Part shown: piece after piece, positions 5,707 through 10,004 of the stretch
Position numbering within the stretch: the stretch's first letter is position 1
Layout: each line of letters starts with the position of its first letter
Assembly (NCBI GenBank): GCA_035485475.1
Contig: DATHOA010000253.1
Location: 1-10,004, forward strand
Direction of reading: 5' to 3'
Length of the DNA stretch: 10,004 nucleotides
Origin: DAIDKA01 sp035485475
GTDB taxonomy: Bacteria > Pseudomonadota > Gammaproteobacteria > Steroidobacterales > Steroidobacteraceae
Made by a program: the position numbers and the translations under genes
Notes under the pieces: model-generated
Databases searched by the model: none
Told to the model about the DNA's origin: nothing
What the model saw: only the letters and a program-made list of their open reading frames with translations

Positions 5707-6141
5707 CTACCGCAGCAGAATCAGTTCGGGCACTGCGGCGAGCCCCGACCAGACAATCGCGTTCTGCTCGAATTGCCGACCCAGGGCCCGGGCGGCCCGG
5801 CGCGTTACGCCCAGTACCAGGAAACTGGGTTCCCCCGGCCATTGATTCGTGGGGTGCTCTCCGATGCCGCGGATTGCCACCAACTTGCGGCGTAACAGTT
5901 GCGCCAGCAGCGCATCCTGGCGCTGCGCGTTCACTGGTGCGGCGGTGCGTCGGCCCAGCGGATTGCAGGCGGTAATGAATGCGCTGCAGCGGACCTGGTA
6001 CCTGGCATGCAGGAGCACCAGTTCCGGGCACACCACATCGACATGCAAAGTGATCGGCCGGCCCTCGAGAATCCGGTAGTCGGTTTCCCGATAGGCCTGC
6101 AGTGTTTCCGGGTCGATTGCGGAAATCGTCAAGGGCCTCAT
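5707..6141 (-). CDS. DUF3293 domain protein
   Basis: A 144-residue cytosolic protein covering the whole DUF3293 family length. Recognisable signatures are 'IDPETLQAYRETDYRI' near the N-terminus, 'SAFITACNPLGRRTAAPVNAQRQ' in the middle, then 'GEHPTNQWPGEPSFLVLGV' and 'GRQFEQNAIVW' near the end. DUF3293 proteins are small, widespread in proteobacteria and of unknown function. The family starts at the SAIDP segment, so the ATG at 6141 is preferred over 6201, which would place 60 bases inside the head-to-head AAA+ gene. No ribosome binding site is visible before 6141. Its start codon touches the predicted extended -10 element of the AAA+ gene, so the two genes may compete for expression. Confidence 0.88.
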   Translation of the reverse strand: MRPLTISAIDPETLQAYRETDYRILEGRPITLHVDVVCPELVLLHARYQVRCSAFITACNPLGRRTAAPVNAQRQDALLAQLLRRKLVAIRGIGEHPTNQWPGEPSFLVLGVTRRAARALGRQFEQNAIVWSGLAAVPELILLR

Positions 6142-6156
6142 GATATAAGCGATCGA
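6141..6156 (+). promoter_or_regulatory. Candidate extended -10 promoter giving a leaderless AAA+ transcript
   Basis: TGA-TATAAG (6141-6149) matches the extended -10 pattern TG-N-TATAAT with one mismatch in the hexamer. Seven bases after the hexamer is A6156, the A of the ATG. No good -35 is seen, which extended -10 promoters tolerate, and there is no Shine-Dalgarno sequence before the ATG. The mRNA could therefore begin at the start codon. Confidence 0.4.
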
Positions 6157-7814
6157 TGCTGACTCATACCCCGACCTGGGCTTCCGAACTGGTCGTCGCA
6201 TTCCGCAGCGGCGCCAGCGGCCAGTGCATCCTGTATGGCAATGTGCATGATCGCCTGGCCGTGGGCGACCGGCTGATCAGCATTGATCGGTACCTGCAGG
6301 ACACCCTCCTTGCCGAAATGGCGGTGGTGCTCTCCTACGATCTTGGCAACGGTCTCACCGTTGACCGCGGCGAAGAGCACCTGGCGCAATGGGTGCCCTC
6401 CTCGTTGCGTAACCTGCCGCTCGAACCGCTGGAGGCGGTGCGCTTCATCAATCGCTATGCCCGCTACCTGGCCAATATCAAGGCTGTTCAGCGTCCGCAG
6501 ATTCCCAGCGTGGCCGTCGTGGTGCGCGGGGCCGACCAGTTGCTGCCCGCCGATGGCCAGGGCCTCCAGCATGGCAGCCTGACCTGCCTGGTACGCGACT
6601 GGGGGTTGAGCAGTCCGTTCGCGCAACTGCCCTTCTTCAGTTTCCTGATTGCGGACAATCTGACCGATCTGGATCCCCTGGTCGTGTTTGCGCCGCAATC
6701 GAAGCTGGTGCGCATTCCGCTGCCCAGCGCCGGCGATCTCGAATTGGCACTGCGGGTGCTGCACCAGGAGTATCCGCGCACCATTCCCGCCGGGACCAAT
6801 TTTGGCGCGCTCGCGGCTGCCATCACCGGACTGTCCGTGAACACCCTGCAGCAGATCACCAAAGTGCGGGCCCACAACGGCCAGGTCCTGCACTCCCAGG
6901 ACTTCGCCGCCCTCAAGAAGGAAATGGTCGAACGTGATGCACCCGGTCTGGTGGAGTTTGTCGAACCCACGCGCACCCTGGATGACTATTTCGGCCAGGA
7001 TGCCCTGAAGGACTGGTTGCGCCAGGACATCGCGCTGTGGCGACTCAACGATATCAAGGCGCTGCCCATGGGCTACCTGCTGTGCGGCCCGGTGGGTACC
7101 GGCAAGACCTTCCTGGTGGAATGCCTGGCGGGTGAGGCGGGTGTACCGGTTCTGAAACTGAAGAACTTTCGCGATAAGTGGATCGGCTCCAGCGAGGCAA
7201 ACCTGGAGAAGATTTTCCGACTGATCCACGCCCTCGGTCGCTGCATCGTGTTCGTCGATGAGGCGGACCAGACCTTGGGCCGCCGCGACTCCGGCATTTC
7301 CGATAGCGGACTGTCCGGACGGCTGTATTCGATGATTGCCCAGGAAATGGCTGACACCGACAATCGCGGCAACGTGGTGTGGGTGCTGGGCTCCTCCCGT
7401 CCCGACCTGATCGAGGTGGATCTGAAGCGCCCCGGCCGCATTGACCTGAAGGTGCCCATCCTGCCAACGGCAACCCGCGCCCAAAGTGGCGGACTCATTG
7501 CTGCTTTGGCGAAGCGCTATGGCCTCACGATCGAGGCGCACGAACTCGAGGAAATGATCCACCAGTGCCCGATCATGCTGACGCCGGGTGCGGCCGAGGC
7601 ATTGGTCGTCAAGGCCTACCGCATGTGCCGCACCGAGAGTGTCGCGCCGGCCGCCGCCCTCGCCCGCTGCCTGGCGGGTTATCAAAGCGCAATTCCGCAG
7701 GATGTACTGGAGCTGCAGATGCGGCTGGCGATACAGGAAGCCACGGATCTGGCGTTTGTCGCAGAGGAACTGCGCCACTACGCGAACTCGGGCAGTGCTC
7801 AGGGAGCGACGTAA
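6156..7814 (+). CDS. AAA+ ATPase, Cdc48/Ycf46-like, with degenerate N-terminal ATPase-like domain
   Basis: A 552-residue cytosolic protein. Residues ~10-250 look like a decayed AAA fold: CILYGNVHDRL, MAVVLSYDLGNGL, a Walker B-like strand SVAVVVRGADQLLP, and a sensor-like FFSFLIADNLTDLD, but no Walker A. Residues ~270-435 are the working ATPase. They hold Walker A GPVGTGKT (311-318), pore-loop type KWIGSSEANLEKIF with Trp342, Walker B CIVFVDEAD (363-371), and the second region of homology RPGRID with Arg425 and Arg428 as finger candidates. The usual sensor-1 Asn seems to be Ser414 (LGSSRPD). Residues 436-552 are a helical lid and C-terminal bundle. The family suggests a hexameric unfoldase or remodelling ATPase; the substrate is unknown. 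It is head to head with the DUF3293 gene (14 bases) and overlaps fecR-like tail to tail by 16 bases. Confidence 0.92.
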   Translation: MLTHTPTWASELVVAFRSGASGQCILYGNVHDRLAVGDRLISIDRYLQDTLLAEMAVVLSYDLGNGLTVDRGEEHLAQWVPSSLRNLPLEPLEAVRFINRYARYLANIKAVQRPQIPSVAVVVRGADQLLPADGQGLQHGSLTCLVRDWGLSSPFAQLPFFSFLIADNLTDLDPLVVFAPQSKLVRIPLPSAGDLELALRVLHQEYPRTIPAGTNFGALAAAITGLSVNTLQQITKVRAHNGQVLHSQDFAALKKEMVERDAPGLVEFVEPTRTLDDYFGQDALKDWLRQDIALWRLNDIKALPMGYLLCGPVGTGKTFLVECLAGEAGVPVLKLKNFRDKWIGSSEANLEKIFRLIHALGRCIVFVDEADQTLGRRDSGISDSGLSGRLYSMIAQEMADTDNRGNVVWVLGSSRPDLIEVDLKRPGRIDLKVPILPTATRAQSGGLIAALAKRYGLTIEAHELEEMIHQCPIMLTPGAAEALVVKAYRMCRTESVAPAAALARCLAGYQSAIPQDVLELQMRLAIQEATDLAFVAEELRHYANSGSAQGAT

Positions 7815-8656
7815 AGTACCGGTTCGGGTCGCCAGCTCATTCGCGCATCGGCCGCTGCCGCGGTCAGCGGATAGCGGCTGAACGCCGCATCCTCCAATGA
7901 GGCCGCCTGCAACGGCCCAACGGTGGTGTCGGCGAACACCTTTGGGTTGAACAGGCGTGCCTGCGCCGGTGTATCGGGCCACTGCCAGGGCAGCCCGCGG
8001 ACAATGACGTCGCCCTCGAGCACGGTGAGTTCGATCGCTCGTTCGCGAATGATGCGAACATCAAATATGGACGGTGACGCCAGGAAATGCCGGCCACCGG
8101 CATTGAGTTCGAAAGGCCGTCGCTCAGGTACGGTATGAAAAATGGCCTCACCGTAGTCCAGATTCGCCGACCGTGACGCGGCGCCGAACAGCACACCGAG
8201 CTGGGAATGGCCGTTCAGCGTGACGGTACTGCCTTCGGACAACGCGACGATGCGGGTTTCACCGGGCTTGGTCGTGTAGATCGACTCGCCCCAGGGCATA
8301 TGCCGCTGCGCCGCGGAGTGGGAAGCAAACATGCCCTGCATGATGTGCTGAACGTAGGCAAACGGGGCAAACGCAACCAAGGCTCCGCACAGCGCAATGA
8401 GCGCGTGCGTCGCATTCAGGCGGCGCTTAGGTCTGGGGGGTGGCGGATTGCCGAATCCGACCGGCACCAGTTGCGCCAGCACCGCGATGATATCGGGCCC
8501 ATGCCACAATTTCGCCGCGTCAACGATGGCCTCACGGTGGGCAGGCTGACCCAGCCACGCGCGCAGCGTTATGCCTTCCTGGGGCAGCAGCCCACGCTCC
8601 AGGCGCGCCAGCCAGACGGCAGCTTCAGTGGGGATCTTGTCAGCATCGGCGGCCAT
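7799..8656 (-). CDS. FecR-like anti-sigma regulator without a sigma-factor partner
   Basis: A 285-residue inner-membrane protein. Residues ~10-52 match the FecR N-terminal cytoplasmic domain (DUF4880): EAAVWLARLERGLLPQEGI, LRAWLGQPAHREAI, then DAAKLW. A Pro/Arg linker leads to one membrane segment (~82-103). The periplasmic FecR domain (~120-220) shows GETRIVALSEGSTVTLNGHS, LDYGEAIFHT, RPFELNAGGRHF and ELTVLEGDVIV. The last 65 residues (FNPKVFADTTV to PVLYVAP) do not resemble the usual C-terminal secretin/TonB-short-like domain. FecR proteins relay signals from TonB receptors to an ECF sigma factor normally encoded just upstream; no such gene is seen here. No clear Shine-Dalgarno precedes the ATG, and a hairpin occupies that position instead. 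The 3' end overlaps the AAA+ gene by 16 bases. Confidence 0.88.
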   Translation of the reverse strand: MAADADKIPTEAAVWLARLERGLLPQEGITLRAWLGQPAHREAIVDAAKLWHGPDIIAVLAQLVPVGFGNPPPPRPKRRLNATHALIALCGALVAFAPFAYVQHIMQGMFASHSAAQRHMPWGESIYTTKPGETRIVALSEGSTVTLNGHSQLGVLFGAASRSANLDYGEAIFHTVPERRPFELNAGGRHFLASPSIFDVRIIRERAIELTVLEGDVIVRGLPWQWPDTPAQARLFNPKVFADTTVGPLQAASLEDAAFSRYPLTAAAADARMSWRPEPVLYVAP

Positions 8657-8662
8657 GAGAAC

Positions 8663-8701
8663 GAATCCGCGCCGCGGTCACTGGACCGCTGGCACGGATT
8701 C
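8663..8701. repeat. Two-tier hairpin directly before the fecR-like start codon
   Basis: Outer arms GAATCCG (8663-8669) and CGGATTC (8695-8701) pair over seven bases. Inner arms GCGGTC (8674-8679) and GACCGC (8684-8689) pair over six with a four-base loop. In the minus-strand message the structure ends six bases before the ATG at 8656, where a ribosome binding site would be expected. No T-run follows, so a terminator is unlikely; translation control is possible. Confidence 0.5.
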
Positions 8702-8731
8702 TTACACGGCCGCTACTGCCCGTGAAGCCGC

Positions 8732-8983
8732 TTACTTCGCAATGTCCTTCGCGGCTTCCTTGGCCTTCTTGGCATGGTGATGTGCCTTGGCCTTATGTAC
8801 CTGCGCCTTGGTCTTGTCGATCGCCTTGTCCGGCTGCGACTCGACACTGGCCTTGGCCTGGTCGCCAAGCTGCTGGGACTTCTCGGAGGTCGCCTTCGCG
8901 CCTTCCTTTACGGTTGTGCCGACCTGCGCCAGGGCCACATTGCAAAGCGCGCAGGTCGCGATCGTCAGAAGTAGCTTGTTCAT
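8732..8983 (-). CDS. Small exported Lys/Ala/His-rich helical protein
   Basis: An 83-residue protein. Residues 1-19 (MNKLLLTIATCALCNVALA) are a signal peptide. The mature ~64 residues are a highly charged helix with no hydrophobic core: TTVKEGAKATSEKSQQLGDQ, then KAIDKTKAQVHKAKAHHHAK and a KKAKEAAKDIAK end. It resembles small periplasmic stress-type or LEA-like proteins in composition only; no family is claimed. The three adjacent His could bind metal, but this is a guess. The start has AAGGAG (8994-8999) ten bases upstream. It lies 105 bases downstream of the GlsB-like gene on the same strand. Fairly sure it is real because signal peptide, ribosome binding site and composition agree. Confidence 0.82.
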   Translation of the reverse strand: MNKLLLTIATCALCNVALAQVGTTVKEGAKATSEKSQQLGDQAKASVESQPDKAIDKTKAQVHKAKAHHHAKKAKEAAKDIAK

Positions 8984-9088
8984 AATCTTCTCTCTCCTTG
9001 AGGCAGGTGTCGTGGGCGTATGCTAGGCCCTTTGGCCGGGGCATTTGAACAGCACGCCGCACCCACCTTCAGTAGGACCTTCCCTACG

Positions 9089-9334
9089 TTATGCCCGCCT
9101 GATGAGGCGCAGCAGGAAAATCAGCACCACCGCACCGATCGTTGCGACAATGATTGCGCCCAGCAGACCGCCGCCGGCCGAGATGCCCAGGGAGCTGAAC
9201 AGCAAGCCTCCGATCACGGCGCCGATGATACCGACAACGATATCCCCGAGTACGCCGAAGCCGCCGCCCTTCATCAGTTGACCGGCCAACCAGCCAGCGA
9301 TCAGACCCACCAGAATGAACCAGACAATGTTCAT
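9089..9334 (-). CDS. GlsB/YeaQ/YmgE family small membrane protein
   Basis: An 81-residue Gly-rich inner-membrane protein of the transglycosylase-associated protein family, full length. The pattern is characteristic: MNIVWFILVGLIAGWLAGQL, then KGGGFGVLGDIVVGIIGAVIGG, then a final membrane helix LLGAIIVATIGAVVLIFLL and a basic RLIRRA tail. Three membrane helices are expected. The family is linked to stress response in several bacteria, but its molecular role is not settled. The start has AAGGA (9341-9345) six bases upstream. It begins 21 bases after the stop of the AI-2E-type permease on the same strand, so the two are probably cotranscribed. Confidence 0.93.
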   Translation of the reverse strand: MNIVWFILVGLIAGWLAGQLMKGGGFGVLGDIVVGIIGAVIGGLLFSSLGISAGGGLLGAIIVATIGAVVLIFLLRLIRRA

Positions 9335-9355
9335 GTATTTTCCTTCGTTTATCGG

Positions 9356-10004
9356 TTACAGGGCGTCGACGTGGACGAACTTTTCAAGTGATTTCTTGGT
9401 CACCGCTGCTGCGGAATTGGGGCCCAGGAATTCCAGGATCGCCCGGCCGCCGCTGACATGTTCCGCGATGACCTTAAGGGCAACCAGTACCGGGGTGGCA
9501 AGCATCACGCCGGCGACTCCCCAGAACAATCCGCCGAGCCACAAGCCCAGGAATATCAGCAGCGGGTTGATTTTCAGTCGGCGCCCGACAAAGAGCGGCT
9601 GAATGATCTGCCCCTCGATGGTCGTAATGGCCAGAAAAGAACCTGCGACCTCCAGGACGCGCGGCACCGTGTTGAATGTCATCGCCGCCACGAAGGTAAC
9701 AATTGCCAGAGTCGTCACCGGCCCGGCATACGGTATGAAATTCAGCAATGCGGCCATGATGCCCCATACGTAGGGCGTTGGCATTCCCAGCAGCAGCATC
9801 GCGACCGTCGTCAATACACCCAGGCCGATGTTGATCAGAGCAGTCACTGCGTAGAAGCGCCCTACTTCGCGGCGCACCGCCTCGATGATCTTCAGCACAT
9901 GTGAGGCATTGAGATCATCGGCAAATGCCGCCGCCATTCGCGCCAGCATCGGCGGGCCGCCGGTGAGCAGGAACAGCGTCAGAATCGCAAACGTCACCGT
10001 GCTC
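9356..10004 (-). CDS. AI-2E family permease (PerM/UPF0118 type), C-terminal part
   Basis: The frame is open from the window edge to TAA at 9356-9358, giving the last ~216 residues of a membrane protein of usually about 350. The conserved family core is present: FYAVTALINIGLGVLTTVAM, then 'GMPTPYVWGIMAALLNFIPYAGPV', 'IEGQIIQPLFVGRRLKINPL', and the final helices LIFLGLWLGGLFWGVAGVML and ATPVLVALKVIAEHV. The C-terminus (LGPNSAAAVTKKSLEKFVHV) is cytosolic. Family members were proposed to export autoinducer-2, and some act as Na+/H+ antiporters or in stress tolerance; the substrate here cannot be told. It is the first visible gene of a likely operon with the GlsB-like gene. Confidence 0.92.
   Translation of the reverse strand, partial: STVTFAILTLFLLTGGPPMLARMAAAFADDLNASHVLKIIEAVRREVGRFYAVTALINIGLGVLTTVAMLLLGMPTPYVWGIMAALLNFIPYAGPVTTLAIVTFVAAMTFNTVPRVLEVAGSFLAITTIEGQIIQPLFVGRRLKINPLLIFLGLWLGGLFWGVAGVMLATPVLVALKVIAEHVSGGRAILEFLGPNSAAAVTKKSLEKFVHVDAL

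Noticed and set aside
5695..5710. GTAGC/GCTAC inverted repeat between the lipoprotein and DUF3293 genes as a bidirectional terminator
   Set aside because: Only five base pairs with a six-base loop and no T-run on either side; too weak to call.
6138..7982. A 614-codon open frame on the minus strand across the whole AAA+ gene
   Set aside because: It is the antisense shadow of a GC-rich gene. Its product has no recognisable domain, while the plus-strand frame has complete Walker A and B motifs and arginine fingers.
9010..9055. TTCAAA / TAGCAT pair before the small exported gene as a promoter
   Set aside because: Both boxes match only four of six consensus bases with an 18-base spacer; a chance match in this sequence is likely.

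Overview
This window comes from a high-GC (roughly 60% or more by eye) proteobacterial chromosome. A gammaproteobacterium from soil or water fits best, for example the Steroidobacteraceae/Nevskiales side. That placement is an inference from the mix of families: DUF3293, DUF4279, FecR, GlsB/YeaQ/YmgE, an AI-2E-type permease, and a DUF6152 protein next to a 'WEG-T-LVV' lipoprotein. I see no rRNA, tRNA, CRISPR array, IS element or phage gene. Genes are very densely packed, and no stretch over about 210 bases lacks a gene candidate.

Left part (1-1303, minus strand): the 5' part of a secreted protein that runs off the window edge, a DUF4279 gene, and possibly a tiny gene just upstream of it. A LuxR-type regulator with an eroded receiver domain then runs on the plus strand (1329-1958). 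It ends in a 4-base tail-to-tail overlap with the next operon.

Centre-left (1955-4340, minus strand): the most unusual block. A 170-residue Gln-rich protein with almost no charged residues lies upstream of a 590-residue subtilase-like protein. The subtilase keeps the Asp and His of the triad, but the catalytic Ser is Pro and the oxyanion Asn is Thr, so it looks like a pseudoprotease. Neither protein has a signal peptide. A strong GC-rich inverted repeat separates the two genes.

Centre (4548-5698, plus strand): a two-gene ATGA-coupled operon, with an exported DUF6152 protein followed by a lipoprotein of a common but uncharacterised family. It runs tail to tail into a DUF3293 gene (minus), which is head to head with a Cdc48/Ycf46-like AAA+ ATPase (6156-7814, plus). 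The ATPase promoter appears to be an extended -10 element that would place the transcript start on its ATG. The ATPase overlaps tail to tail with a FecR-like anti-sigma gene that has no sigma-factor partner in view.

Right part (8732-10004, minus strand): probably an envelope or stress group. It holds the 3' part of an AI-2E family permease, a GlsB/YeaQ/YmgE small membrane protein 21 bases downstream, and a small exported Lys/Ala/His-rich helical protein.

Working view: the Gln-rich protein and pseudo-subtilase probably form one functional unit, perhaps controlled by the neighbouring atypical LuxR regulator. The other genes look like ordinary, mostly poorly characterised chromosomal genes.
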